A stretch of 64,000 nt of DNA from Yamagishiella unicocca (Eukaryota > Chlorophyta > Chlorophyceae > Chlamydomonadales > Volvocaceae), in NCBI GenBank assembly GCA_003116995.1, contig BDSL01000002.1, positions 2,812,001 to 2,876,000 on the forward strand, in the 5' to 3' direction. How positions within the stretch are numbered: the first letter of the stretch is position 1; each line of letters begins with the position of its first letter. A model generated the notes under the pieces. That model did not search any database. It saw only the letters and a list, made by a program, of their open reading frames with translations, and was not told where the DNA came from. Positions 10,201 through 23,081 of this stretch are shown here, in pieces. A program made the translations under genes and the position numbers.

Positions 10201-13047
10201 GGGGAACGCAATATTCGGTCATTTTGGAGTGCTTTCAGAGCGTGCCTTAGGCTTCAACTGTAATTGCGTGAGAAACACACGGACGCGGTACCGCCAGCTG
10301 TGCTCACTAGTGTCTTGCGGTTTCAGCTGCACTATGGTGTGTTCCTCTCAAACGTCATGCTGAATAAATTAAGCAACTTGAACACCGTGGGCGGGGACTC
10401 GGGGTCATCACTATGGGGACGGCGCGAACAAACTTGGATTCCGAATGGAAGGGTTTCCTTGGTATGAAGGTATACAAAATTTACACAGCGTTATCTGCTG
10501 GGGGCTTATCCTGGGAGACGCAGGTATCACTGCGGCGCCGTTGGCATGGGTCATATCAAGTGCGAGAACCCAGGCCAAGGACATTGCTGGCGACAAGAAG
10601 CATGACGACATATACTTAATTGGGTGCCCAGACTCAGATTTTGAGGTATTGACACATGACAGCTCCGAAGGTGGTTGGGGCACGGGACGTGTACGGCCAA
10701 GGTGCAACGCGAGCCGCATTACTTGAGGACAAGGACGCAATAAGTCAAGGAAATAAATTGCGGCTCGTGTCCTGTTGACACGAGGGCTACAGTGAGCATA
10801 CAGGGCCGCGGGCGAATGATAACACCAGCCATGACCTGTTCCGCCCTGTTACGCGAAATTCCGCACATGCCTGATTGCTTCCTTTTCTGATAAAAAAAAT
10901 GAATTACAGTGTCCGCAAGCGGGGACAAGCCCAGGACAAGAAGAGGGGCCCGTATGCCATACCGAGACCTGACCGTACGACAAGCCAGCGCTAGCCACAC
11001 GAGGGCGGGCCTCAGACAGAAAAGAACAACCCAGGCAACCCAAGGATTACTCAGTTCGACGGGCTGGGGACGGAACTCCCGGCGGCCCAGCCCACTCCTG
11101 CCCACCCGTGAAAAACACCCCACCCTAAGAGCCGGCCAGCAAAGGGAACACCAGCATTACGGGCGGTCCCAACAGTCCAAGGCCCAAAGGACGGGAGAAT
11201 CGCAAAACCGTGCAGACGGCGCCCCAGGCACATCCACCAACACGGTCGCTGACAACAAAAACACAAAGGCGGAGCACACCGCACAGGAGAAACCCCCAGA
11301 ACAGCATGGGCGTGACAACGTTGGTGTGGCAGGGGTATGCCCACGCCGATACCAAGACATCTCAGTGAATTCACCCTGACTTAACCGGCAGACGCTTTTC
11401 GTCCGATTCGGGGCTGATGTGGCCGTACGCGGGATGGGACGTCACGAGGCCCAGTTCGGCATAGGGCATAGCCAGCAGTGGCGGCAAGAAGCAGAATCAG
11501 GTTTGCAAAAAGGCAATTAGATATCAGCAATGCACACAGCCGCCAATCAGTGAGGACCATCCTCAAGGGCGCACGCGCTGGCGTTGCCCCTATTAGGTTT
11601 AGTGCTAACCACGTTAGCTTACCCGGATCAGCCCGTGTCGCCCTATTCAGCCATTGTCACCCGGTTCAGCCCTTGTCACCCGGTTCAGCCCTTGTCACCC
11701 GGTTCAGCCCTTAGTTGCTCGGTTTCTTGCACACTGCCGACTCCGCTCGACTCATGGCTGTCAGTCGCCATACCTAACAGCAGGTAGCCAGATTCTGCTG
11801 CCCTGTCCCATAGTTTCTCGCTTGCTTCTTCCCACCGCTGTCTTTCAGCTCTCTTTGCAGTGTCGTTCATCACTTTATCTCATGATGGTTTCGGCGCAAA
11901 AATCGTCGGGGAGGGGACCCACTAGCGCTATTACTCCGGGAGCACTGTTAATGTTGACGCACAGGACAAATCCCACAAACGCGCAGCCACGTAGGTAACA
12001 AGTTGCAGGTCATTCCTCACGAGATAGCACACTTTGTACTTGGTAAAGGTTCGTCAGGCGGGCAGTGCCCATTGTGTTGACGTGTGATAGTACAACCAGG
12101 TGTGGTTAGGTGTGGGTTTGTGTTTTTTTGTGTGTACCTCAGCTTCTAGCTGGAAATCGACATAAGTAATGATAGTGCTGTCCGTTATAGTTAATGCCAA
12201 TGCATGTTATCGAATGGTTAAGATGGACAAAGTGGGTGTTCTTACGGTTATATCGTATAGGGTTACACCGTGGGTCCATATGTGCCGACCTTCTGCTGGG
12301 GACCATCCTAATAATGCATTGTTTCCGTGTGGATGATTGTCTATTCCAAGTGTTCATGGTCACCGAGCAGGCGGTGTGGAAGGTCACCGCATAATGCTGG
12401 CAAACTTCAATCGGCTCCACGCACAACGGTGCTAGAAAGCCCTCGCAATCACTGTTTTAGGATACAAGTAATTCACAATTATTCACTTCCGGTCCGTACA
12501 TAGGGTTTCCTGGCGGCGGGACGAAAAGTGCATTGCGTCGCCGAGTGCTCCGGGCCTTACGAAACCAGCGTGACTTCACGCCACCCCATATGAAGATGCC
12601 ACAGCCAACTCCTGAGGTATTCTTTCTAGGAGAATATATACCCGGGTCTCATTCATTGGGACGGGTGCACCTCTCGAATAGCCCAACAAACTAATGCCGA
12701 AATACCTTTAAGGCAGCACCATCGTGCTTCTTAAGGGTCAGGCCCTGCCATAAGGCGTAGTCATTGGTTGTAAAGGGTGCTGGAGATAGCGTGTTACATC
12801 CGCGCGAGGTGAGCATCGCCAGAAACTTGAGCCCTTTTCGATGCTGTCGGACATCCTTTAGAAATGACCGTGTTTGGCCGGGCGGGAAGCCTCTGAGCAT
12901 ACTAGTGGTAATGAGATGATAAGTTCCTGAACTGGGGTTCAGCATTACGGCCGCCATGCTTCAAAAGGCTGTTGACTGAACTCCCTTGGTGTGTCCCGCC
13001 ATTGCAGTAGCAAATTGTAGCTGCTTGGCGACGGGCCTCTTGTAAAG
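7290..13047. other. 5.8-kb gene-poor region
   Basis: I find no exon here with recognisable protein similarity. Open frames exist (for example 8336-8881 on + with 181 codons, 8530-8988 on -, 10909-11379 on + with 156 codons, 10719-11123 on -) but they lack the strong G/C third-position bias of the real genes nearby. The 10,909-11,340 stretch is strikingly A/C-rich on the + strand. The 9,600-10,500 and 12,000-12,950 stretches are the most AT-rich of the region. Degraded mobile DNA or long untranslated/regulatory sequence is possible. The last few hundred bases should hold the promoter of the proton-pump gene. Confidence 0.35.
11646..11712. repeat. 19-bp tandem repeat
   Basis: Three and a half copies of a 19-bp unit (TTCAGCCCTTGTCACCCGG) start at about 11646, 11665, 11684 and 11703; the first copy carries a CATTG variant. 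No gene overlaps it. Confidence 0.8.
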
Positions 13048-16000
13048 ATGGCCGGAGGTAAGCGAACCCCCAGTAACGGTGCGTTGAACGAACATCAAGC
13101 GCCGATGCGTTCACGTGCTCTTTGCCCCCAGACGACCATAAGGCCGAGGTCAAGGTCGCAGTTGCGAATACGACCACTGAGGAGGTCAACTTCGAGAAAA
13201 TTGACTTGAAGGAGGCCCTATCCATCCTTAATGTAAAGTACTGATGCCAGCCGCATCACTCTGAACTTGTCAATAATAATGGTTTGGCATCTGTCTGCAG
13301 ACCACTCCGCACGGCCTGTCTGGTGCGGAGGTCGAGAAGCGCCTGGCAGAATATGGGCCCAACAAGCTGCCCGAGAGTTCGCGCAATGCGTTCCTGGTGT
13401 TCCTGAGCTACATGTGGAACCCTTTGTCGTGGGCTATGGAAGCGGCAGCTATCATTGCCATCGCGCTTCTAGATTATGCAGATTTCGCCCTGATTGTCGG
13501 TCTTCTTATCCTGAACAGCGTTATTAGTTACGTGGAGGAGGCAAATGCCGACAAGGCCATCAAGGTGCGCACTTGCATTGCCGACATCAAAGCGGGTTGT
13601 GCGCGATGGACTCAATTCTTCATATGGTGCAAACCGCAGGCGTTAGCAGGGGCACTGGCACCGAAATGCAAAGCGGTACGCGATGGGACCGTTCAGACAA
13701 TCGACGCCGTCTTCCTGGTCCCTGGAGACGTCATCATTATGAAGTTCGGTGACATCGTGGCCGCGGATGTTAAACTGTTCTCTGATGACCCACAGATGCC
13801 CACCGAACGGAACAATGAGGAGACACCCATGCAGGTCAGCTCCATACCGATCGATGCGCATTGCCATACTTTTCTTTGTGTAGTGGTCCCCAGCATGCAG
13901 GAGTCCTCTTGTGCTATTTGCATACGGTTGCCATGCCGCAGCGGCAGCCTGCCTGCCCTGGCACTTCTTGTCGTGAACATACACGTGCAGCAAGCTCAAC
14001 TTCAAACGCACAAATCCATGAATGGCATTTCCGCGCCTGCAACCAAAGCATTCAGCTGTTAATTCCCCTCGTTTTACTGCAGATCGACCAAGCTGCCCTT
14101 ACAGGCGAATCGTTACCCGCCAAGAAGTACACTGGCGACGTTGCATTCTCTGGCTCAGCCATTAAGGCGGGCGAACGTCACGCAGTTGTGTACGCGACGG
14201 GTATTCACACGTTCTTCGGCAGGTGCGTCGGGAGAGTGGATAAGTCTCTTGGTACAGATGAACCTGCATGCGCCTTCACTCACGCTGCTCAGATAAATAC
14301 TCGCACTTGACAGAGGTCCCCGGCTTGGCATTGACTCCTGCAGGGCTGCTGCTCTCATCAGCGGCACCAACAACGTAGCCAACCTTCACATCATCATGAC
14401 GAAGATTGGTGGCATGTGCCTGATCACTATCGGCGTTTGGGTGGTCATCCAGCTGTGCGTGCAGTTCGGCCACTACGGTCACGCCTGCGTCGGCGGGGAG
14501 GGTAAGCATACGCAGGACTCTGCTTGTCGAACTGTCATGTGTCACAACTTTCAGCTGCAACCAAACTTGGTTACTTGGCCATTGCCTAATGCCCCATTCA
14601 GGCGTCTGTGTTTCACCGATTCGTATTTGGCGCCACCCAACCTCTATCCTTGCATTGCCCTGCATTGCCGCTGCACGCAGAGGGCTGCCCTACCTTGACC
14701 AACATCCTGGTGATTCTGGTCGGTGGTATCCCTATTGCCATGCCTACCGTGCTGTCCGTGACCCTTGCTCTGGGTGCCGCCAAGCTGGCAACGGAGGGCG
14801 CCATTGTTGCACGCATGTCCGCTGTGGAGGAGATGGCAGGCATGGACATCCTTTGCTCAGACAAGACAGGTGCGCTGCTATCGTAACAGTATGTGCGTCA
14901 ATACTACTGACCGCACGCGCATCTCTGATCGGGCCCATTTTGCGTTGATGCGTGCATTTGGGCAGTCCTATCGTTACCGACACGTCAATGTTTTGAGGCA
15001 GGTGTGCTGTGGATCCTACCTGTTACGCTCAGGCACGCTGACGCTGAACAAGCTGTCGATTGACTCTGGAAACATCTTTGTGACGGAGCCTGGCCTGACC
15101 ATTGACGACGTCCTGAAGTACGGAGCCCTGTCTGCTGACATCCACGGAGATGAGCCCATCGACGTCGTTCTGTACAACAGCTACACTCAGGCGTCGACCC
15201 TGGAGAACCGCTACAAGAAGCTGAAATGGGTTCCTTTCAACCCCACGGACAAGTTCACAGCCGTCACCATGCTCGACCAGGAGACTGGCCGTGTCTTCCG
15301 CCTCCTGAAGGGCAGCCCGCAGGTCGTGTTGAACAGGGCGTACAAGTAAGTTAAAGGAGTAGTATGGGGTGAAGGGTTGGAACTTGGTTCTGGCTGCATT
15401 TCACCAGGTCTGCAGCGTTTTCCTCGTTGTGCCGGCCATCATGTGTCACTGATCCCTGCGCCCGCCCACCCCTGCGCACCACCCCCACGCTCGCTCGCCC
15501 CTACGTTTGCCCACCCGTCCGCAGCAAGGACAAGTTGGCCGACTCGGTCAACGCAAAGATGGTCGAGTTTGCCAACCGTGGTTTCCGCTCCCTTGGTGTG
15601 GCTATGGCTGAGGGTGATGGCGCTGACGGCAAGGTCGAGTGGCACATGCTGGCGCTTCTGCCCCTCTTCGACCCGCCGCGTCACGACACCAAGGAGACCA
15701 TTGAGTATTGCCACCAGCAAGGTATCGAAGTCAAAATGGTTACCGGCGACCATCTTCTCATTGGCAAAGAGACGGCGCGCATGTTGGGCATGGGCGACAC
15801 CATGCACGCATCTGAGGTCCTTATCAAGGTGAGCTATCACAGGGGCGACGGGTGTGTTCCCTGAAAAGGGTATAAGGGCGTCACATCGAAACGTTTAGCG
15901 ACATGTTGATGCGCATTGTGATCTCTCCGTATATCCATCGCCTAGCTTCATGCACTCACATGTCTACGCGCAAGTATGACGCTCTTTCGGTGCTGCCACA

Positions 16001-18074
16001 GGCTAAGAACGGCGATAAGGCCGCGCTCGGCGAGTTCAAGACCGTCTCCGAAATGGTGGAGAAATGCAATGGCTTCGCTGAGGTGTTCCCTGAGCACAAG
16101 TATGAGATTGTGGCGATTCTCCAGGAGGCGGACCACGTGGTGGGCATGACTGGTGACGGTGTGAACGATGCGCCAGCGCTGAAGAAGGCCGATGTGGGCA
16201 TTGCCGTCCACGGCGCCACGGACGCCGCTCGCGGCGCCGCTGACATCGTCTTGACTGCGGCTGGCCTTTCGGCGATTAAGACTGCAGTGCTGGGAGCTCG
16301 CAAGATTTTCCAGCGCATGACCACGTACTCGAAGTACACCGTGGCCATGACCTTCCGTATCTGCTTCACTTTCGGTCTCCTCACCGTCATCTACGACTGG
16401 TGAGCGTCCTGCGAGCACCGTTTGACCATGGCTAGGGGAACAGTGTGCATGCCCCCACAGCGATGGATACTCGCCACAAGCCGGGCTGTACTGAGGCCTG
16501 CCCGCCTACCTGCATTCGCGACCCCTTGTTCGGTGCCGTAACATCGCGCCTTGCATGTGCTGTGGCTCCGTCGCGGCAGGTACTTCCCCACCATCCTCAT
16601 CGTGATTATGGCCGTCTTCAACGATGGTGCCATGATTGCGCTGGCGAAGGATCGTGTGGAGCCCAGTCGCCAGCCGAATGCCTGGAACCTGAACAATATT
16701 TTCCTCATGGGCATTGTCTATGGCCTGTACCTGACACTGTCGTCTTGGGCTCTGTACCAGACCGCCTGCAAGACCAGCTTCTTTGAGGACCACCTGAACA
16801 TGTTCTCGCTGGACGACCGTCACGTGACCCTGCAGAACTGGTGCCAGGACTTCGTGACCAACATCAGGCAGCTGGTAAGTGTCGGGACAAACTGCCATCA
16901 TGCCGCTTCGTGTGGTCGCGAGTGTGTCTTCAAACGCCGATGTACGTTACTTGACTGAATCACGGCTGCCTGTTCGTGTCGTGCTAAGCGTGCGCCCCTC
17001 CGGTGGTCCTCCCTCACGCAGAATGGCTCGGCCAGCATCTGCACTGTGCCTCAGTACGCCAGCCAGGCCATCCTGGGCGGCTCCGAGGCGGCTTGCTTAG
17101 CGTCAGAGCACGGGGACCAGGACATTCTGGGCCAGTGCATGGTGGAGCAGAAATACGTGCGTGGTGCCATGTTGCGCTCGCTCATCTACAACCAAGTCTC
17201 AGTTTCAGGCCAGGCGCTGGTGCTGGTGGTGCGCAACCAGGGCTACTCGCTGTTCCAGAGGGCCGGCAGCTTGACTTACATCGCCTTTGTGCTCGCTCAA
17301 ATCGGCTCCACGGTGATTGCCATTTTCGGCTTCGGTGGCTACGTTCCGCCCCGTCACTTCCTGGAAGACTGCCAGTTCTGCACCTACTCCGACCACACCG
17401 ATGTCAAGTTCTTCCCGGCCAAGATTGTGCCCATCGAGGGCACGGAGTCTCGGTACACCGCTTCCGTGCTTGGATGCCTGTAAGTTGACGTCGAGAGGGC
17501 CGATGCCTTGTGGCGGGGCTTCCAGGTGGTTTCTTTGCCCCGCCGTGTCTGGCTGCCCTCTGTGTGCTGATACGTCCATCTATCTCCCGAAGCCCTGCCT
17601 TACAGTGCCTTACGGCATTATTAATCCTCGCTTGCTCCTCCCGTCATCCGCAGCGGCTATGTGATCGTGGCGTGGGTCTGGTCGGGCATCTGGTACATGC
17701 TGCTGGACCCCATCAAGTGGGTTCTGTGCTGGTCGCTGAACGAGGACGGATTCCGGGACATGTCAAGCATGCGTGCGGAGCGTCGCATGGAGCTGCAGCG
17801 CCCCAGCCAGGAGAAGACCGTGGACCTGGGCGGCATGACGGCGCCAACCATCAGCAACCCTCTGGGCCGCGCGTCCATCCAGAAGCCCGTGTCCATGGTG
17901 CTGGACCGCGCCTCAGCTGCTCTCGTGCCCGTACACCGCACATCCGAGGGTCTGATGCGCACTTCAGCCGATCCCAACAAGGCCCGTGACCTGGCCCGCC
18001 GGAGTAAATTAGTTGACGGCATGCAGCGCACGAGTGGTGGTCATGGTCAGTCGAAAGAGATTACTCGCGCGTAA
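13048..18074 (+). CDS. PMA1: Plasma-membrane P-type H+-ATPase (P3A)
   Basis: Primary proton pump that uses ATP to drive H+ out of the cell and energises transport across the plasma membrane. Thirteen exons join in phase: 13048-13057, 13132-13232, 13301-13564, 13640-13834, 14083-14222, 14344-14501, 14681-14869, 15033-15345, 15525-15828, 16002-16399, 16580-16874, 17022-17479 and 17654-18074, giving 1,081 aa. The first coding exon is only 10 nt. Visible hallmarks are the TGES actuator loop (197-200), the phosphorylated Asp350 in DKTGT, KGSP in the nucleotide-binding domain, and the hinge TGDGVND (608-614). There are paired membrane helices before and after these and a long hydrophilic C-terminal tail that fits an autoinhibitory domain. 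The tail lacks the terminal YTV 14-3-3 site of land-plant pumps, as in other green algae. Length matches algal pumps. The symbol is by family; which algal paralogue (PMA1, PMA2 or PMH1) it corresponds to is not settled here. Confidence 0.95.
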
Positions 18075-18872
18075 TCCTATCTGGCTGCTCAAGTGAGGGT
18101 TGACCGTGTGCTGTAGCTGTCTAACGGGCGAATTCGCTGGTGGCAGACTGTGTGCGGCTTGACCCAGGATAGGGTGCCACAGTCAGTGGACTGCAGGCAA
18201 GGATCCGGCTGATGCCGGGGACTGGGTGCCTCTGAAAGGCGAGTACGGATAGCGTATCGCCCAAACGCCCGGTTTTTTGACGTCCGTACTGTGGAGGCAG
18301 TCCTCCAGTTGGAAATGGGGATTTGCGGAATAACTGTAGTCCTTGCATACTGGGCACATCAGACAAGCACCCCCTTCTTTTCGTGTAGGGCTCCCCACTT
18401 TGTTTCGGGTAGGGTTGGGAGTCGAGTGGGGATAGCCCGAATGGTTGAGCGTGAGCTCCCGCATGCAGCCGCAACGGCTGTTGAGGTTTACGATGTACCA
18501 AGTGACTGAGGACAAGTGTATGCGTGTACAACATCGGATCAAATGCCACGCTGGCGAGTGCGTTGTATCTCATATGGCGTGCGTCACGGCGCAGGGTGCC
18601 AGAGGTGCAGGGCTATTAAGTCTTGTCCGTTGGTGGCCGGGTTCGGAAGTTCGCCTCGATAAATTTATCTAGGTGGAGGGGACGACGGAGTGATTTCGCG
18701 CTATGAGAGTGTTATGCCATGGTTGGGGGCGGTTGTGGGTATGTCGTGTCCATCCGCGCCCTCCTTGCGCAGGAATTGCAGTTTCCATACGCCGTTCGTC
18801 TCATATGATGCGTGCTTTGAATTGTGCTGGAGGGTAGAGCGGTGTCCGGCTGTCTGATGTACGGTGTGATAC

Positions 18873-18877
18873 TGTAA
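18873..18877 (+). promoter_or_regulatory. Candidate TGTAA poly(A) signal of the H+-ATPase gene
   Basis: First + strand TGTAA seen after the pump stop at 18074. It implies a 3' UTR of about 800 nt. Confidence 0.35.
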
Positions 18878-18898
18878 GCGGACACTCCACGGATTTCA

Positions 18899-18903
18899 TT
18901 ACA
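18899..18903 (-). promoter_or_regulatory. Candidate TGTAA poly(A) signal of the minus-strand Ala-rich gene
   Basis: TTACA on + (TGTAA on -) lies about 80 bp past the stop at 18980. It supports this stop as the true 3' end of the minus-strand gene. Confidence 0.45.
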
Positions 18904-18979
18904 CAACTCGCTCCAGCGGCTGATGGCCTGAAGCCCGGCAGTCCAACGCCACAAAAACGTCGTGCCAGCATCTGATGCC

Positions 18980-21900
18980 TCAACCCGCAAACCGAACGGA
19001 GCTGCCCGAAATCGCAACCTCCCGCCGAAGCCATTCATCTAGCAGGGGCTTCCTCGCATAATCATTGCATTGCAGCCATACATCATGCAACTGCTGCAGG
19101 ACAGCTGTGCGCCCAACAAGCCCCATCGTCTGCAGGCATTGTGTCATCGCGTGCAGGACTGGCGGGAGCAGCCCGAAGTCCAGCGCCACGACCAGCGCGC
19201 CAACTGCGGCTGCGCAGCGCTGCCCCAGCAGCACACTCGCCCAAGGCCCAACTCCACCCATCAATGCAGCTGCACCACCCACGAGTGCTGCAGGCCGCCG
19301 TGGCTCCTGCCCCGCAGCTGCGCGCATCCGTTGCCCTCCGTGTGCCTCTCCACCGGGCGCCCTGCCCGCATACGGCAGCGAGGGTGGCCCCGCAGGTACA
19401 GCATCGCGCTCCGGGGCCCACTCGAGCAGCTGGTCCACCAGGCGCCTCACGCACCAGGCCTTCATCGGGTGGCCCGTGGGCAGCTCTTGCAGCACCTGTT
19501 GGGGGAGGCGGCGAGCAGCCCAGCGACACGCGGCGTTCACCACAAAGGCGTCTACCTGGCTCCAAAAAAGCGGGTCGCGAACGGGGGCAGGCACGCTCTA
19601 ATCTGCCTAGAACAGGGACCGGAACCGCGCCGTATAACCCGCCGCCCCGCATTTTACCGCGCCGTTCGAAACATCAGCTCCGCCCCGCCGCGGGAAACCC
19701 CGCCCCAGCACGCCGTCCCCACTCGCCTGTCGCAAGCCCCACTCAAGCAGCTCCACATCACTAACGCTGCACGGCAGCTGGCAACTGCGCTCGACGTAGT
19801 ACGGCACCATGGAGACCGCCACCGCCAACCTGCTCGATGCAGTCGCATACGGTGTCGCGACCTGGTCTACCGCTGCTGAGCGCCCAGGGCCACTGCTGCC
19901 TGGCGCGGTCTCCCGCATATGGGCTTGCCCCAGGGCGCGGCCGCGGGCGCCAGCGGTGGCCGAGGACCCTCCGCCGCACAGGCGAGCCAGCAGCGCAGCC
20001 CAGGTCGCATGCGCGGACTGCGTCAACGACTCCGGAGCGCCCTTCAGCAGCAGGTATATGTACGGCAGTACGACGGACGCCGCCGCGCCGACGTCCGCGG
20101 CGTGCGGCACGCACGACGCCGCCAGCGGCATCAGGAAGGCCAAGCGCGACATCGTGACTGCCCCTGCTCCGAGACCGCTGCCGTACGCCGCTGCGAACGA
20201 AGGGTAGCACGGCAGCAGCGCCAGGAGCGGCGGCGTAGCCGCCGCCGGCGACGCCGCCACGTCGGCGCTAAGCCGCGCAACAAGGTCGCCGTGAGCCCGC
20301 AGCTGCAGCGCGCAGAACTGCACATCAGCCAGAGCCCCGAGTGCCGCCACGGCGGCAGCAGTGTCCCCCGCCGCCCGGGCGCCCGTCAGCGGGGGCTCAA
20401 CAGCGCCTCGCAATCCTCCCGTGGGCAGCCCAAAGGACGCCTCGCCCGGCTGCGGCGGCTTCCCCAGGGCGCCGTGCGCCGCCACCAGGACGCTCACCAC
20501 GCAGACAAAGGTGCGGTCCAGCAGCTCCCGAAGGCTGCTGGTCGCCCCTGGCGGCAGCGCCGCCAGCCAAGCCCGCCCAGCCGCCGAATCCGCCACTCCG
20601 CCGTACAAGGAGTGCAGCCTTCGGGCTGCAGCCGCCGTGTCTGCGAGTAGCAGCCTCGCGAGGCAGCCGGATAAGGCCCCCGTTGCCGGTGAAGGCGCGG
20701 CAAGGCGCAGCGCCTCCACAGCGCCTCTGGCTAGCAGCTGCGTGTCCGCAAATAGGGGCCCCCGCGTGTGGCTCTCCAGAAGCTCCGCCGCGATGTCATG
20801 AGGAAGCCCTGCGAGGGCGCAGGGAAGATAAGCGCGGGAGGAAGCGGTGGAGAGGAACAGATGGCCCTCTTACCAAACACCGCACCGCCGCACCTGCCGC
20901 CGCCATCTGTAGGCACCGACTGAAACCCAGCGAGCCGTAAAGCAGCATCGCGAGCGACCCACGGGTCGGGTGCCAGCAGCCCTCTTCGCGCGCTGCCGCC
21001 GTCGCCGCCATTTGATCCGCAACGAGCAGCACGGACGGCGCCGGACCCTGCAGTGGCTGCTGTAGCCGCAGCCTGGCCCAGCAGTAGCCCACTGCCATGC
21101 CAAGGAGCTCCTCCGGGTCCACCTCTTCGCGGTCAGGCCCCGCGGCGCCAGACAGCTGCCCGCCACCCGCTGCCCCAGCCGAAGGGGCCGCAGCCGGCGA
21201 CGCAGCCCTTGCAGTAGCCGCAGCTGATGCTGCCGCCGCGCCTGCCGCGGAATCGATCAGAGCGCCTGCCATCAGGTCCATGCTAGGCTGCACATGCTGC
21301 AGCAACACCTGCTGCTGCAGCAGCGGCTGTAGCCGTGCCGTGGCTGTGCAGCCCTCAAGGAGCCCGCCGGCTGCTACTGCCACGACGGCCAGCGCGACCC
21401 GTGGGTCCGGCCCTACTGTCAATTTCGTAATGCCGGGACGGCTTCTGCGGAGGGGCTCACCGCCGCAGCCACCACGTGGGTTCTCTGACCGGAACCCCGT
21501 GACGCCACAGGTGCGACCCGCCTGGCTGGCACCGGCGGCGGTGGCGCGCAAGTGCTCCCCGGCCGCCGCAAGGGCCGCTGCAGCCCACGACGGGACTGGA
21601 CCAGGAGCGCGGTTTGCCGCTGCCGCCGCCGCCACTGCGCGGCTGCAAGCCGCACCGAGTTGGCGACACGCGGCGTGCAGCGCCGCCAGCGCCGCCGCCA
21701 CCGCCTCCCGCGCCGCCGCCGCCGCCAGCGCCGCACCAAGCTGCTGCGCGGGCTGCGGGGTTGGCTCGTGCGGCTGTACGGCATTCGCAACCCCGCTGGT
21801 GAGCGCTCCTACGGCCCCGCTCATGGTCGCCATCAGGGCAGCCAGCAGTGCCACGAAGCCCCGGCAGTCGCCACCCACCTGCGGAGCGCGGGAAGCCTTC

Positions 21901-23081
21901 GTTTGAGCTTGCGGGGCACTGGACAGGTTGGGAGGACACCGCAACTGCCGAAACCAGGGAGGGTTTCGGGAGAGTTGCGCTACAGCAACACCAGCAAGAA
22001 GTCAAATTTCGACCGTCATTGGCGTCACCTAGCTGATGTGCCGTACGCCACCTCGCGGTCAGCCACAGCGCCACCTCCCCCACGCGCGGCTCCCCTCGCA
22101 CCGCAAGGCGCTCCAGAACCAGCTCCGCTGCCGTGCAAAGGTCCGTCACGGCGTCTGCGGAATGCAGCAGTAGGTCCGGGGAGGGCGGCCGCTGCAGCGC
22201 GGTGTGGACCGCCTGGCCGGCGACTAGTGCCTGAAGCGAGGCATGCTGCTGGGGCCCCTCTGCGGCTCCTGCGGTAAATCAAACCCAAGGGCGCCGAGAG
22301 CCATGACGCGTGCGGAGGGTGGGTGGTACGAAACAGAAACAGGGTGGTAAGACTCGTGTGAGCTTGCTACTGGGAACAAACACTTGCCTCCAGCTACAGC
22401 ACGATACCAGGCAAAGATGGACTGCTTGGGCTGGTGGTAGCAATGGGCCGCCGGGGATGATAACGGAAAAAGGCCCCCGGAACCTCGCTCTCGCCATTAT
22501 TTCAGGGATCCCTGGAGCAGATTGCGACATGTGTTTCCCGCGGCGCACGACCACACGTTTGCTCACCCCCGGCGGCCGCAGCTGACGATGAGGAGATGAC
22601 GGCGAGCAGCAGCAGCGCGGGTGCGTGCACCGCCCAGGGCACCTCGCTAGAAGCCAGGCACGAGGCGAGCCAGCTTTGCAGATGACTCAGAGACGCCATG
22701 CGGCTGGTTGTATCTGCGGTGTGGAACCAGGAGTGCTGCTAGGCAACGCCAAGTTCCGGGATCGGGCCCACGTCGGGAGGAATCAAGTAGCCACTTACCG
22801 GTCTGTGCAGAAGACCCTCCCCTGGCAACTATGAAAGCCCAGCGGGTAAGGAGGCCTAGCAGCTTGGGCCACAGTTGCCCTTGCAATGCAGGGCTCCCGG
22901 ACGTGCGCTCGAGTAACCAAGCTGCATCATCGGCGTCAGCGGCAGTGAAAGATCCATTTGAGTGCCTGGAAGCAATTACATTTAGGAAATTGGGTGATGC
23001 GCGCACGCACCGAACTTGAGGGCATTGCAACTCCTGACGTCCTACCTGCCAGCCCACAACGCTCCAATTTGTGCTCGGCAT
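18980..23081 (-). CDS. Large uncharacterised Ala/Leu-rich helical protein
   Basis: I do not recognise this protein. Phase-compatible exons on the minus strand include 23081-22799 (tentative ATG at 23081), 22713-22567, 22268 to about 22052, a long exon from about 21890 to 20894, one from 20808 to about 19650, and a last exon ending at the stop 18980. The joins 22799/22713, 22567/22268 and 20894/20808 fit both splice consensus and phase; the 22,052/21,890 and 19,650/19,594 joins are unresolved. The product would exceed 1,000 aa. It is rich in Ala, Leu and Gly and has stretches that look like amphipathic helical (HEAT/ARM-like) repeats, for example the LLLHSADAV...AELVLERLAV segment and the VPYYVERSC...LLEWGL segment near the C-terminus. 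No catalytic motif, signal peptide or clear membrane segment is visible. A scaffold protein of the focadhesin/RST1 sort is one thought but unsupported. Confidence 0.55.

Larger units (their letters stand above)
18075..18979. other. Shared 3' region of two convergent genes
   Basis: The proton-pump gene ends at 18074 on + and the Ala-rich gene ends at 18980 on -. No coding exon is supported between them. The only TGTAA I see for the pump is near 18,873, so its 3' UTR would fill most of this interval and the two transcripts would overlap or abut. Confidence 0.45.

Noticed and set aside
19070..19879. Plus-strand 269-codon open frame
   Set aside because: Antisense shadow of the same gene's 3' exons, with no splice or similarity support.
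21097..21906. Plus-strand 269-codon open frame opposite the Ala-rich gene
   Set aside because: The minus strand carries exons that join in phase at good splice sites and has a downstream TGTAA; the plus frame is an Ala/Pro shadow.
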